NCBI GenBank assembly: GCA_903919615.1
Contig: CAIXIX010000521.1
Span: 1-64,000, forward strand
Source of the DNA: an uncultured Chthonomonas sp.
GTDB lineage: Bacteria > Armatimonadota > Chthonomonadetes > Chthonomonadales > Chthonomonadaceae
Direction of reading: 5' to 3'
DNA length: 64,000 nt
Shown here one piece after another: positions 32,662-42,361 of the stretch; position 1 is the first letter of the stretch, and every line of letters begins with the position of its first letter. The notes beneath the pieces were generated by a model. It was not told the origin of the DNA. It did not search any database and worked only from the letters and a program-made list of their open reading frames with translations. Made by a program: the position numbers and the translations under genes.

Positions 32662-33870
32662 TCAGGCAATTGCCGCGTCCACAGCATACCACTCCGTATG
32701 TTCGATCTTACGGGACGAAGGCACGCAACGAATGACGTACTGCGGAACATTTTCCCACGTGAGCCCGCTCTCGTGCTCCAGGCGCTGGATTGTGGTCATA
32801 TCTACACCGTCCCAGAGTACCTCACCATCGCGGAGCGCCAGATACCGCTCATGATATCTGTCGGCGAGATTATCCTGGTTGGCTCGATACGCCGCAACAC
32901 AATCTGCACCGCGCCTCAACTGCTCCGAGCGCTTTGTATCGCCATCGTAACGATGAACATGAAATGGTTCGCTGCGGCCATCGGGAGAGACACCAACTGT
33001 TTCGATTAGCGCGGGATCGTGTGGCCCTACGCCAAGCTCGGCAGCGAGTTTAATAACGTTGCGGCGATAAAAGTAGGGATGGTCTGGATAGTCGCCACAG
33101 GGATCAAAACCCATGACGCGTGCGCCCACGCTGTCTGTCGCTACGCAATTGGTGCCGGCTAGAATGACATTGGGATGAAGCGGTTCGCCGTACCACTCGC
33201 TGTTGTTGTTCGCGACGATTCCATCCACGACATTGAGGCACGGTTTATAATAGCAGGCAAGATCGGCAAGAACCCTCGGCAGGCGAATCAGCCTATCGTG
33301 CAGATAGTTGCGCGGCACGCCATAGACGGAGGTCGGCAGCCAGCCAAACAGGTTCTTGATGCTCAGAGTACAGCCAACGCTCGTGTGTGCCTTCATCTTC
33401 GCTAGCGAAACGAAGGCATCGGCCTCAACAAGCTCGAGCGGCATCATGTAGGTATCGAACATGGGGCCGGCATGTGGCATCGGCGTTTCGACAATCACGT
33501 CGTTTGCGAAATCGATCAGGCGTACATCCTTGTACTTCGCGAGTCTGGCCGGATATCCAAGCGCCTCGTAAAGAACCGAGGAGGTGCCATCTGTCGGAGC
33601 ATCGCCGATTACGATTTCGGCATCGGTCACTTTGCGGATTGCCCGAATGGCGCCCTCGACAACCGCTGGCTCTGTCAGTTCGGTCTGCCTGCCATCCGTC
33701 AGGACGACTCGGTTGATCCCTGCATTGATCTTGATCGCGATCTTGCGTGCAGACCGTAATCCGGCTCCGTAATCTCCCAGCATCTCGATCGCTTCGATCG
33801 TTCTGTGGATAATCTGCTCATCCGTCGCACCGGTATCGCACGCAACCAGGCTTACCCGTTCTTTCGTCAT
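32662..33870 (-). CDS. DUF362 domain-containing protein
   Basis: This 402-residue protein has the DUF362 signature: 'KIAIKINAGIN' near residue 45, 'EIVIGDAPTDG', 'DAFVSLAKMKAHTSVGCTLSIKN' in two linked segments, and 'NVILAGTNCVATDSVGARVMGFDP'. DUF362 proteins often carry iron-sulfur motifs at the end, but this one shows none, so it is the short type. The function of the family is not settled. It is followed within 40 bases of its start side by a PhyH-type gene region on the same strand, and the two could be expressed together. Confidence 0.82.
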   Translation of the reverse strand: MTKERVSLVACDTGATDEQIIHRTIEAIEMLGDYGAGLRSARKIAIKINAGINRVVLTDGRQTELTEPAVVEGAIRAIRKVTDAEIVIGDAPTDGTSSVLYEALGYPARLAKYKDVRLIDFANDVIVETPMPHAGPMFDTYMMPLELVEADAFVSLAKMKAHTSVGCTLSIKNLFGWLPTSVYGVPRNYLHDRLIRLPRVLADLACYYKPCLNVVDGIVANNNSEWYGEPLHPNVILAGTNCVATDSVGARVMGFDPCGDYPDHPYFYRRNVIKLAAELGVGPHDPALIETVGVSPDGRSEPFHVHRYDGDTKRSEQLRRGADCVAAYRANQDNLADRYHERYLALRDGEVLWDGVDMTTIQRLEHESGLTWENVPQYVIRCVPSSRKIEHTEWYAVDAAIA

Positions 33871-33904
33871 CTGGCCCCCACGGCGCTCGAATTAGGAACA
33901 CAGA

Positions 33905-34774
33905 TTATACACGATGTGCTTTAACGCCATGTGAAGCAGCCAGCGCATCTTGCCAGCGCTGCGACCAGGACAGGTAGTTGATGGCCTGCGGTGTTCCGCT
34001 GCTGCGCACTGCAAACTCCGGATAAAAGGGCCTACCCGTAGGAAGCCCCGTAGGCTGGTAGCGAAGATCGATGCTCCATCGCACCATGTCGGTGTTGTTG
34101 GGTGTGGAGCGATGGGGCGTAAACCGGCTCATAAAAACCACGCCTCCACGTTTCACTGGCACAGCCACCGGTGTTACCTCCGGCAGAACGTCCGGACGAA
34201 TGGTTGTTCCCGCTCCGCCGGTGTGGTGGGGAAGATAGCCCAATTTGAACACGCCCGGCAGCACCTCCATGCAGCCGTTTTCGACGGTAGCATCCACAAA
34301 CGCGATCCAGCAGGTGACGATATTCGTATCGTCGGCCTCTGCCCACGTCACGGCGGCATCCTGATGCCATGGGACCACATAGTAGCCATTTGAGTTAACT
34401 CTATCCGGGGGCTTCGCACGAATATGCTGAATGGGGTTGCAGGTGATTTCCGATCCAACCAGCCCTTCGACAGCATCCAGCAGATTGGCGCACTGCAGAA
34501 GACCGCACATCGCTGGCAGCCGAGCCTGCATGATGTCCATGCCATCGAGAATGGTGGAACATTGTTCCGCGAGCAAGCCGATGCGAGCGTCAAACGATGC
34601 GTCAGAATAAAGGTCTATAATTCGGTCATCGGCAAGGAGTTCTCTGGCGCGCTCGTCTATCCACGCTTCGTAAGCCGCCTGGACGGGATCCAGATCGGAG
34701 GGCTCAAGCACTCCATCGAGCGCCAGATAGCCCTGCTCTTCGAAAAAGCGAATCTGATCTGCGTTGAGTTTCAT
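33905..34774 (-). CDS. Phytanoyl-CoA dioxygenase (PhyH) family protein
   Basis: This 289-residue protein fits the Fe(II)/2-oxoglutarate dioxygenases of the PhyH family. The metal-binding His-x-Asp is visible in WHQDAAVTW, the second half of the site in FTPHRSTPNNTD, and the opening FFEEQGYLALDGVLEPSDL is typical. It probably hydroxylates a small molecule in the cytoplasm; the substrate is unknown. Its start (ATG 34774, GAGGTAATC upstream) is two bases after the stop of the alpha/beta hydrolase gene, so the two are coupled. Confidence 0.86.
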   Translation of the reverse strand: MKLNADQIRFFEEQGYLALDGVLEPSDLDPVQAAYEAWIDERARELLADDRIIDLYSDASFDARIGLLAEQCSTILDGMDIMQARLPAMCGLLQCANLLDAVEGLVGSEITCNPIQHIRAKPPDRVNSNGYYVVPWHQDAAVTWAEADDTNIVTCWIAFVDATVENGCMEVLPGVFKLGYLPHHTGGAGTTIRPDVLPEVTPVAVPVKRGGVVFMSRFTPHRSTPNNTDMVRWSIDLRYQPTGLPTGRPFYPEFAVRSSGTPQAINYLSWSQRWQDALAASHGVKAHRV

Positions 34775-34776
34775 GA

Positions 34777-35748
34777 TTACCTCGTTGTTGGCAGTTTGGC
34801 ATGTGCGTCGACAGGCTTCGCGAGATTGTGGTCGAAAAACGCGTCGATATGCGCTTCAAAGGCGTCCGGAGCACGATCCACAGCCTCCACATGCCCGGCA
34901 TTTGGCACCGTCCATAACGCTTTTGGGTCTCCCGCAGCCGACATGAGCTGTTTCGTCTCCGAAGGAGGGCAGAGTTTGTCGTTTGCGTCTTGTATCAGGA
35001 GGACGGAGCCAGGCGCGATCCGATTGATAACCTTTGCCGGTGCGATATCGTCAACTGGCTTCCCTATTAAACGCTGACCGAACCAGATTACAGGGGACTC
35101 GATAAGTTTTGCTCCCGCGCCGAAGATGCTTGAGAAGTGGTTATGTATGGCGTGATCGAGGCTGGCGAATGGGCTCTCCGCAATAACGGCATGAATATCT
35201 GACGCGCGCGAAGCCGCCATCAGAACAACAGCGCCACCCATCGAATGGCCCAACAGCCCGACTGGCAGGCCCTGCAGCTCTCTTCGCGCTCGAACCATGG
35301 CGATGGCAGCCAGCAGATCGTCGGTTTCACGATAGCCGATGGTGCAGCGATCCCCACCGCTTTCGCCGCGAGCGCGGAAATCGAACAGCAGCGCGGCATA
35401 CCCATGCTTCACCAGCATCTGGGCCGGCTTTATCATGGCGGTGCGATCTCCGTCGATGCCATGGCAGAGCACAACGACTCCTTTTGGATGCTCACCAGGA
35501 GACACAAGCCAACCGCTGAGTTTCGTACCATCGGCAGATTGAAACGTAATATTGGTCGCCTTCGTGCCGAAGGCAGCGGCGCTATTTGGAATTGGTCTGT
35601 GTTTTGGCTGCACGGTTACGTAGGCGATGTAGGCGCAGATCGAGAGGTAGATTCCGCCGTATATGGCGACTCTAATCGCAAAAGCCTTAGCTATCTTGCC
35701 TTTTGTTCGACGGCTCTTTTCAGGGACGTCCGATCGATCCTGCCTCAT
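34777..35748 (-). CDS. Membrane-anchored alpha/beta hydrolase
   Basis: This 323-residue protein has an N-terminal membrane segment (about residues 25-45, RVAIYGGIYLSICAYIAYVT) and an alpha/beta hydrolase domain with the nucleophile elbow GHSMGG, a likely acid in 'DANDKLCPP' and a late histidine in 'NAGHVEAVD'. It belongs to the serine aminopeptidase S33/BEM46-like group, with the active domain outside the membrane. I chose the ATG at 35748, nine bases after GAGG; starts at 35763 and a TTG at 35802 are open. It precedes the PhyH gene by two bases and is divergent from the secreted esterase at 35953. Confidence 0.82.
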   Translation of the reverse strand: MRQDRSDVPEKSRRTKGKIAKAFAIRVAIYGGIYLSICAYIAYVTVQPKHRPIPNSAAAFGTKATNITFQSADGTKLSGWLVSPGEHPKGVVVLCHGIDGDRTAMIKPAQMLVKHGYAALLFDFRARGESGGDRCTIGYRETDDLLAAIAMVRARRELQGLPVGLLGHSMGGAVVLMAASRASDIHAVIAESPFASLDHAIHNHFSSIFGAGAKLIESPVIWFGQRLIGKPVDDIAPAKVINRIAPGSVLLIQDANDKLCPPSETKQLMSAAGDPKALWTVPNAGHVEAVDRAPDAFEAHIDAFFDHNLAKPVDAHAKLPTTR

Positions 35749-35952
35749 GTATGGTTGCCTCATATCTCCGTAACACCCGGTTAGCCATTCACGCTTCTTC
35801 AAACTGACGAGTCTATCCTGCAGAGAGGTCGCACTGTTTTGAGCTGTTGCGATGCGTTCCTCGCTGGCAGGAACAGCGGCTCGTACAGTAGAACTTACGC
35901 GGGCGGGCGCTCTCTCGTTCTAACCACCCCTCTCAACTCACAGGAGAATTGA

Positions 35953-36840
35953 ATGAAGCTGAATCGTGACCTATCTGCGTTTGTGTTGTGTTGTGCGCTG
36001 GCTGCGGGGCTAACCGGCTCTTCAATGGCCCAAAAGGCGCCGGGTATCGTCTTCGAAAAGGACGTAGAGTACTCCAATCCGGACGAGCAGCATCTATTTG
36101 TGGATATCGCACATCCGGCAGCGCACGATAAGAAGCTGCTGCCCGCCATCCTCTGTATTCATGGCGGTGGATTTCGGGCCGGCGATCGTCATGGTTACGA
36201 CGGCCTCGTGCAGGAGTTTGCGCGCCGCGGCTATGTGGCAGCAACCGTGGAGTACCGTCTCGCGCCGAAATACCCATTCCCGGCTGCCGTCTACGATGTA
36301 AAGGCCTGTGTGCGCTGGCTGCGAGCCAACGCGAAGCGTTACCATATCGACCCCAATCGAATTGGTGTCACTGGCGGCTCAGCCGGCGGGCATCTGGCTC
36401 AGTTTCTGGGCGTAACGATTGGCCTGAAGCAGTTCGAGGGCGACGGCGGCAACCCGAAGGAATCGAGCGCGGTTCAGGTTGTTGTAAACCAGTACGGACC
36501 GAGCGATTTCACGAAGTCCTATGGCAAGAGCGTAGACGCTGCAGAGGTGCTTCCTCTCTTTCTGGGAGGCGATCTCGAGCATGCGCGGCTCCGCCACATC
36601 GAGTCCAGCCCATTAAACTGGGTAACGCCGAACGCAGCCCCAACGCTCTTCATCCATGGCACGAAGGACAACTATGTCGCCTTCGAACAGGCCGAATGGA
36701 TTAGCGAGAGACTGAAAGCCTGCGGCGTTGAATCGGTTCTGATGCCTATCGAAGGGGCAGGGCATGGCTTCGGCGGGGAGAACGCCAAACGCGCAGATGC
36801 GGCGATGTTCGCGTTCTTCGACGCGCACCTGAAGAAGTAA
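35953..36840 (+). CDS. Secreted alpha/beta hydrolase, esterase/lipase (HSL-like)
   Basis: This 295-residue protein has a signal peptide (cleavage near SSMA), the oxyanion motif HGGGF, the nucleophile GGSAGG, and the acid and histidine in 'GTKDNYVAF' and 'GAGHGFGG'. These match hormone-sensitive-lipase-like esterases, often carbohydrate esterases in this kind of genome. The ATG at 35953 follows AGGAGAA. It stands between a divergent hydrolase and repeat sequence and is probably transcribed alone. Confidence 0.87.
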   Translation: MKLNRDLSAFVLCCALAAGLTGSSMAQKAPGIVFEKDVEYSNPDEQHLFVDIAHPAAHDKKLLPAILCIHGGGFRAGDRHGYDGLVQEFARRGYVAATVEYRLAPKYPFPAAVYDVKACVRWLRANAKRYHIDPNRIGVTGGSAGGHLAQFLGVTIGLKQFEGDGGNPKESSAVQVVVNQYGPSDFTKSYGKSVDAAEVLPLFLGGDLEHARLRHIESSPLNWVTPNAAPTLFIHGTKDNYVAFEQAEWISERLKACGVESVLMPIEGAGHGFGGENAKRADAAMFAFFDAHLKK

Positions 36841-36849
36841 GACTCTCGT

Positions 36850-36908
36850 CCACAAAAAGGCACAAGAAATGCGGGTTTTAGCCACAAAAACGCACAAAAG
36901 ACGCAAAA
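36850..36908 (+). repeat. CACAAAAA-type repeats, left side of the GxxExxY remnant
   Basis: Two degenerate copies (36850-36872 and 36881-36908) of a motif that reads GCCACAAAAACGCACAAAAG and continues with ACGCAAAA. Inverted copies lie at 37351-37374 and 37421-37440. Relatives occur at 25747-25772 and 31587-31598. Confidence 0.65.
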
Positions 36909-36956
36909 TGGGGCATTGACCTCGCGATCCGCCACTTCATACTTATGTGGGAATAA

Positions 36957-37454
36957 ATGATCGGGTTGTTTACGCTAGAAGTTCGGAATGTTGGATGCGG
37001 TAATAAGCGACGATTGTTTGTTGTTGATGACCGCATCCATTTGCATATCCAGGAGGAGCAATTGGACGAATCTATGCGAAAACTGGGGATCGCTGTGGCG
37101 CAACAGCATCAGCTTCCTGTTTACTATGAAGACGGTACCTTGCTCGGAGATTTTAAAGCAGACCTATTTGTTGAAGGGAAGGTGATCGTCGAGCTGAAAA
37201 GTGCAAAGTCTCTTACGGATGCACACACCGCGCAGATGCTCGGTTACCATCGTGCTGCACGAATCGAACATGGCATTTTGATCAATTTTGGAGCGCCATG
37301 CCTCCAGTTTGCAACCACTGCCGGTCCGCCAGGCATCCATGCCAAATTTTGTGCGTTCTGCGTCTTTTTGTGGCTAGAATGTGCATCATCTCGAAACTTT
37401 GCTGCGGGAGTCTCCTTGATTCTGCGTCTTTTTGTGGCCAAAATGTATCTCTGA
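36957..37454 (+). pseudogene. GxxExxY-family remnant
   Basis: The central part of this frame (about residues 35-120) fits the GxxExxY family: 'GIAVAQQHQLPVYYEDGTLL', 'DLFVEGKVIVELKSAKSL', 'QMLGYHRAARIEHGILINFG'. The N-terminal part that should hold the name-giving motif (helix with G-E-Y) is missing, and the C-terminal 45 residues are translation of the flanking repeat (FCAFCVFLW; ILRLFVAKM). I therefore call it a decayed copy. It is flanked by inverted repeats on both sides. The function of GxxExxY proteins is unknown; they resemble PD-(D/E)xK nucleases in pattern. Confidence 0.6.
37351..37440 (-). repeat. CACAAAAA-type repeats, right side of the GxxExxY remnant
   Basis: Two copies (37351-37374 and 37421-37440) share CTGCGTCTTTTTGTGGC and are inverted relative to the left-hand copies at 36850-36908. 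Both lie within the 3' part of the remnant frame. Confidence 0.65.
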
Positions 37455-37459
37455 TGCAG

Positions 37460-40400
37460 CTACGGATACTCCGCCTTCGCATAGTACCGTAGCTCGATCC
37501 GCGTGACCTTTTTCCTCTCATTGCTATTGCCGGCGAGTTCGATTTTATTCTCGGCCCCGAACCGTATCAATGGTGTTATGTTGATAATGAACAGATGCTG
37601 CCTCGGCTGATCGCCATGCCGAATCAGATGCCCGTTTACGATCAGCGCAAGCCGATCCCCTTCCGACTCGCAATATACGAATACACTGCGGCCCTGCCTG
37701 TTTGCATCGATCTGTACACTTCGTCCCAGGTACATCGCCTTTGTCTCGCCGGGCAGATGGGCAGTGCCGTCGCGGCGAATCGCGTCCGACCAGCACACCC
37801 ACTCACCCGCCAGATCCTGGCGATGCTCGTCAGCAACATCCGGGATGCAGGAGAGCCAGATGGGGCCGCGCGAGCCAATGAGAGTCGACTTCGTCGCAAT
37901 ATCCAACCCGATCAGATGCTTCGAGCCCGGGATGAAAACTCCGCCAACGGTATCAAAATAGGGTCCGTCGACCGTCTTTCTGCCCTCGGCCCAGGGCTTA
38001 CCATCAATGAAGATTCTTGTCTCGTGAAAGAACTGAGCGTAGGGAATATCCGCAAACAGCGCGATCTGTGATGCAGCTGGCCAGTGTGCGGGCACAGTAA
38101 ACGTTCGTCGCATCAGCAGCCGCTTCTGGCTGTGGTCTCCCGGGTACAGATACTGCCCGAGCGTTCTGCGCTCCCAGGTCTGATCGTTAAAATCTGGCGA
38201 TAGCATCCGATGCGCCCCATCGTCGTCGACGCCCGGAGCCATCTTGAGGGCCCAGCCCCTGGTGAGATCCAGGGAGAAGCGCTGAAGCTCTTCCGGCGAT
38301 GGCAGCCTCTTCGCTGGCGGACTCTGGGTACCCTGATGCCAGCCTCGCTGAAGCGTTAGCCATTCCAATGGTGAGCCTGCGACATCCGATCGTGCGGAGA
38401 CAAACATGCGCGTCTGCCAGCGTGCGAGCTCCATGCCCGGGATCGTGTCGCCGCTCGGATTGCGTTCGATCTTCTGAGCTTCGCCCGTTACGATATCGAT
38501 CACGTTGGCTGGATGCAGGTCTGCCCTAAAATTGATATCGAAAGCTATCGGTGAATCCGACTCATTGAAGACAACCCAAACGTCGTGAAGGCCAGTGTTC
38601 CCTATGAAATGTCGGAAGTGCAGCCCGCTCTGAGGTGTTACGCTGGCGCCCGGGCGCTCCGTGGCGCCAAAGTGCGTTAACAGTGGCTTTATCCACTCTA
38701 CAAAATCGCCGCCGGATACTTCCATACCAAAGTGAATGATATAACCGGACCCTAGTCGCCGCATGCAGACTGCCGCTGTCCCGTCTTCCCATAGCAACAG
38801 GGGCTCGCTGTTTACTGCCTGCAGGCGCAAACCCGAAGCATTTTTCGGCTCTCTCCGGTATACCTTCTGCCCCGGTGCGGGCGAAACGGTTCCACCTGGC
38901 CCGTTGGCACGAACAACATGCGTTCGTGTAAGCCGCGTTATCGGCCAACCGTCGGGCTCCAGCGGAGAGCTGCGACCGGTCTGCCCGTAGGTGATGAACA
39001 CGCCTCCCCGCTTACAGTACCGCTCGATGCCCTGAATGAGATGGTCGTCCATCACAGAGGAGTTGGTATCAACGATCACCCGATATCTGTCGATATCGGT
39101 TCCATCAAAGTCGAGGGCGCCAACACCGTCACGCGGACACAGGTTGAGGAGGTGCATCGCCGCATTCCAGCCAGAGTAGTAGCCGCCCACACCTGCTGGA
39201 CCTGTATCCCAAGGGAAGCCAGTGAGCCACTGGCTCTGGAGGCTGAAAAGCACTCCTACCTGTGCGAACGGAGCATGGTACTTGCCTACCGCTTCGTACA
39301 TCACTCGGTTGGCTTGAAAGACAGCCAGCACCTCCGGATTCCACGCGATCTCGCCCCAGTTCTGGAAATAGTGGACCCCGTTGACGCCCTCGGTAATCCA
39401 TCTGCCCCAGAACAGCTGCAGCTCTCGGATATTCGGCGCGCCGTTGCCCGGCTCTGCCGTAACCGGCAAGCGTGCGCCACTCATCCAGAGGCAGTTCTCG
39501 TCGGTCCAGAATCCTGCCATCGATCCAGTATCGTGAAATCGCCCGCCATAATCTTTGCAGGCCTGCCGAACCGGATCCGCATAATCGGTAGCCGCCATGA
39601 AGTTGATGGATCGGTGGGGATCCACCTGACGTATCATCTCGGCGCCGCGCCGGATCTGAGCCCCGCGAGAATCGATATTCCACTGCAGGAAGTCTTCCCA
39701 TTGCGCGTTAAGATGCGGGCCGAGGTGAGGATATTGCACAGGCTCAGCATGCGTGATGTAAGAGCGGTAGCAGATGATTGCCCGCGGCATAAGCAGAGCT
39801 AAATGGTTGACGCCCGGCTTTACTGCGGCGGTAATGTCAAATCTGGTCCAGCGCTGGTCGTTCGCGCCATGCGTTTCTGCCGGAGCAGGTGTGCCGTTGA
39901 CCCAAAGGCTTGTCTTATCGTCACGCAGACCAACAATCTCCCACACGTACAGGCTTACACTCTTGTGACCGTTGAGCCATTGCGGTGAGATAGTAATGCT
40001 GCGCCGATAGAGCAATGGGCTGCGCGCAATGAACAGCAGGCGATCGTTGCCGGGAGCGAAGAGCAGATCCCATCCAGAATCGTCATAATCGGGCTGGAGC
40101 CACTCCGGCGGAATGGGCGCGGTTGGCGGCGGCGATGCAAGCCCCCGGGCCTCATCGTGCGTGTAGGTATGCCCATCCCGCGCACGAAGGTACTTTACTC
40201 GCCAATCTCCCTGTAGATCGATGGCATCCTTGCCGAAACCGGCAAACGCTGCCACCTCAGGCATTCGGATCTGCTCCCACGAAGTATAGCGAGACGGATT
40301 ATCGTGCCAGCGATGCCCTACTGCCTGAAGCGAACCGTATTTATGGCGCAGCCAATCGCTGAAAGCCTTGTCTGCGTACGGACCGGAGTCCAGAAACAGC

Positions 40401-41401
40401 TTCTGAGGCAGTTCGTAGGTTTCACCATGTGGTTCGAGCCATCCAACAATGTTGGCATCAGCCGCAAATCGCTTTACATCGCTCTGAAACACGCCAAGCA
40501 GGGCATCCCAGGCCTCCTGCGAAAGCCAGGAGATGGCGCTGAGGCCCGTGGAGTCGTGCCCGACGCCGTAGTATCCGCCCAGAAACTGTGGCGCTTTGAG
40601 CATCGTCTGTTCGGGGTAACGGTTTGCCAGCCACAGTTGCGGAGGGTTGATCTGGGTGTTGACATGTACGGGGATGTTCATCCGCCGTGCCGCCTCCTGC
40701 ACCCAGCTCCAGCTCTGCACGCTGCTGCCCGGAAAGAAGTCATCATTTACCGGGTAGGTCCATGGGACCAGCCCAAGCTGATTATCTCGCGCGAAGTTCA
40801 GGCCGTTGGCATAGTCCCACTTCTGGTCCACATAGTCCGAACCCGGAGGCAAAACTTCTGGCCCAAAGTAGCAGAGGAGGCCATATTTGTCCCAGCGGTC
40901 CAGGTACATGGGCACGTCTGCGCGGGAGTGAAACTCGGAGGCTGTGGCGGAGTTTAAGGGCTCTTGCGCAAAGAGCGATGGGGGAATCTCTCGTTTATTT
41001 GCAGCGAGGATGAGGACTGTGTTGTGCCTGGCGAAGCAGGCAGTCTGACCGGCAGCAGTGCTCCAGAACCGTGCCGTTCCGCCATGTGGCAACCGATGCT
41101 CGGCCGCCTTTACTCCGGGCAGCCGCTGCAGATCGGAGAGATACTTTGCCTGCACCAGCAGCGCCTTTGCCGCAGACTCGCATTCGATAGTCGCAAGTGA
41201 GACGCCATCCGAGTTTGAAGAATGAATGGTTGCCGATATGCGGCCATAGCCGTGGAGCATCTGTGGAGGAAGAACGACCACTTTCCGCGCTTGTGCGGAT
41301 GGTGATTCGGGCGCGGCTTTCGAAGCGAGTGGTTCAAGCAATTCGCCGCCAAGCGCCGCCACTGCCGTATGCGCAGCCAGACAACGTCGTGTGAGTTTCA
41401 T
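37460..41401 (-). CDS. Large secreted glycoside hydrolase-like protein (GH42/GH2-like)
   Basis: This 1313-residue protein starts with a probable signal (MKLTRRCLAAHTAVAALGG). A beta-galactosidase-like TIM barrel follows (about 170-420) with GWLEPHGETY as a possible acid/base region, interrupted by a GH2-type jelly roll ('DLQGDWRVKYL', 'YRRSITISPQWLNGHKSV'), then the second barrel part (WTDENCLWMSG; GVNGVHYFQNWGEIAW), a Rossmann-like domain as in A4-type beta-galactosidases ('GVFITYGQTGRS') and a last GH2-like sandwich near the C-terminus. It probably acts on plant or microbial polysaccharide side chains. The start ATG at 41401 fits the signal; the frame is open to 41536 but would overlap the TolB-like gene. 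Confidence 0.72.
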   Translation of the reverse strand: MKLTRRCLAAHTAVAALGGELLEPLASKAAPESPSAQARKVVVLPPQMLHGYGRISATIHSSNSDGVSLATIECESAAKALLVQAKYLSDLQRLPGVKAAEHRLPHGGTARFWSTAAGQTACFARHNTVLILAANKREIPPSLFAQEPLNSATASEFHSRADVPMYLDRWDKYGLLCYFGPEVLPPGSDYVDQKWDYANGLNFARDNQLGLVPWTYPVNDDFFPGSSVQSWSWVQEAARRMNIPVHVNTQINPPQLWLANRYPEQTMLKAPQFLGGYYGVGHDSTGLSAISWLSQEAWDALLGVFQSDVKRFAADANIVGWLEPHGETYELPQKLFLDSGPYADKAFSDWLRHKYGSLQAVGHRWHDNPSRYTSWEQIRMPEVAAFAGFGKDAIDLQGDWRVKYLRARDGHTYTHDEARGLASPPPTAPIPPEWLQPDYDDSGWDLLFAPGNDRLLFIARSPLLYRRSITISPQWLNGHKSVSLYVWEIVGLRDDKTSLWVNGTPAPAETHGANDQRWTRFDITAAVKPGVNHLALLMPRAIICYRSYITHAEPVQYPHLGPHLNAQWEDFLQWNIDSRGAQIRRGAEMIRQVDPHRSINFMAATDYADPVRQACKDYGGRFHDTGSMAGFWTDENCLWMSGARLPVTAEPGNGAPNIRELQLFWGRWITEGVNGVHYFQNWGEIAWNPEVLAVFQANRVMYEAVGKYHAPFAQVGVLFSLQSQWLTGFPWDTGPAGVGGYYSGWNAAMHLLNLCPRDGVGALDFDGTDIDRYRVIVDTNSSVMDDHLIQGIERYCKRGGVFITYGQTGRSSPLEPDGWPITRLTRTHVVRANGPGGTVSPAPGQKVYRREPKNASGLRLQAVNSEPLLLWEDGTAAVCMRRLGSGYIIHFGMEVSGGDFVEWIKPLLTHFGATERPGASVTPQSGLHFRHFIGNTGLHDVWVVFNESDSPIAFDINFRADLHPANVIDIVTGEAQKIERNPSGDTIPGMELARWQTRMFVSARSDVAGSPLEWLTLQRGWHQGTQSPPAKRLPSPEELQRFSLDLTRGWALKMAPGVDDDGAHRMLSPDFNDQTWERRTLGQYLYPGDHSQKRLLMRRTFTVPAHWPAASQIALFADIPYAQFFHETRIFIDGKPWAEGRKTVDGPYFDTVGGVFIPGSKHLIGLDIATKSTLIGSRGPIWLSCIPDVADEHRQDLAGEWVCWSDAIRRDGTAHLPGETKAMYLGRSVQIDANRQGRSVFVYCESEGDRLALIVNGHLIRHGDQPRQHLFIINITPLIRFGAENKIELAGNSNERKKVTRIELRYYAKAEYP

Positions 41402-41453
41402 GAAGTCAAGTACTGCTTTGGGCCGGCGATAACCTCTTAACCCAAATACCGCA

Positions 41454-42320
41454 TTAGACCGGGCGCCATGCGGCACGACTGCCATCAATTGCACAATAAA
41501 GTCGTAAATGCTCGACAACATGCGCACCGGTTCCATCCGGACGGATCAGCCAGACCGGACGCTTATCTGCACGCTTCTCCGCGTAGACCTGTCTTGCTCT
41601 TTCGGGATCGCTCCAGTACCTTTCGTCCGTAAAACGAAACGATATCCACTCACCATCCGGCGACCAGGCAGCCGGCGTTGCGATCTTCCCGAGTCGGGTC
41701 AACTGCCGTATGTTCTGCCCTTCCGCATCGGTGATGAATAGCTCCAGAGCGTCACCCACAGGATACGAATAGACTATCTGCTTACTGTCGGGAGACCAGT
41801 TAGGGAAAGTCGCCCCTACGTCACTTGCTCCTGCAACGATCTGCCGTTTGTTCTCGCCATCCAGATCCATAACGAACACCGAGACACCGCCCGTAACGTG
41901 GCCCGTAAAGCAGATCTGTTTACCATCGGGCGAGATCGTCGGGTCGTGCCCCTCGCCGAGCATCTTAAGGTCCGTACCGTCTTGCCGGATACTTGCCATC
42001 TCCGCTATTTCGCCATGCATGCCAAACACGATACGCTCACCAAACGCGGTTCGCTGCCAGCTTGGCATGTAGCATACTGCATCGGTATGGAACAGGAGGC
42101 GAACGTCATTGCCATCTGCGTTCATTACGTAGAGATTGTATTGACCATCACGGTTGGAGGTAAACGCGATTCGGTTTCCATCTGGCGACCAGCACGGATA
42201 CCGGTTATCTGAGCTGGGGCTTCGGGACAGATTGCAAGCATTTCCAGTCTCCAGATCCACCAGAAACACTTCAGTATTGTCAGTACATATGGAGGTGATC
42301 AGCATCGACGCCGTCAGCAT
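41454..42320 (-). CDS. TolB-like WD40/PD40 beta-propeller protein
   Basis: This 288-residue protein is made of PD40 repeats with the typical phrase 'WSPDGNRIAFTSNRDGQYNLYV', repeated as 'ISPDGKQICFTG', 'WSPDSKQIVYSY' and 'WSPDGEWISFRF'. It has no signal peptide. Related proteins are found next to glycosidases and may serve as oligosaccharide lyase-like or sensing propellers, but nothing here sets the ligand. AAGGAG precedes the ATG at 42320. It is followed 52 bases later by the large glycosidase gene on the same strand. Confidence 0.8.
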   Translation of the reverse strand: MLTASMLITSICTDNTEVFLVDLETGNACNLSRSPSSDNRYPCWSPDGNRIAFTSNRDGQYNLYVMNADGNDVRLLFHTDAVCYMPSWQRTAFGERIVFGMHGEIAEMASIRQDGTDLKMLGEGHDPTISPDGKQICFTGHVTGGVSVFVMDLDGENKRQIVAGASDVGATFPNWSPDSKQIVYSYPVGDALELFITDAEGQNIRQLTRLGKIATPAAWSPDGEWISFRFTDERYWSDPERARQVYAEKRADKRPVWLIRPDGTGAHVVEHLRLYCAIDGSRAAWRPV

Positions 42321-42361
42321 GATTTACTCCTTCGCGCCTGCTTTGCGGAGGATGGTTGCCG

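Noticed and set aside
41402-41536. Longer start for the large glycosidase-like protein
   Set aside because: The 45 added residues overlap the TolB-like gene and precede a good signal peptide at codon 46, so they are most likely not translated.
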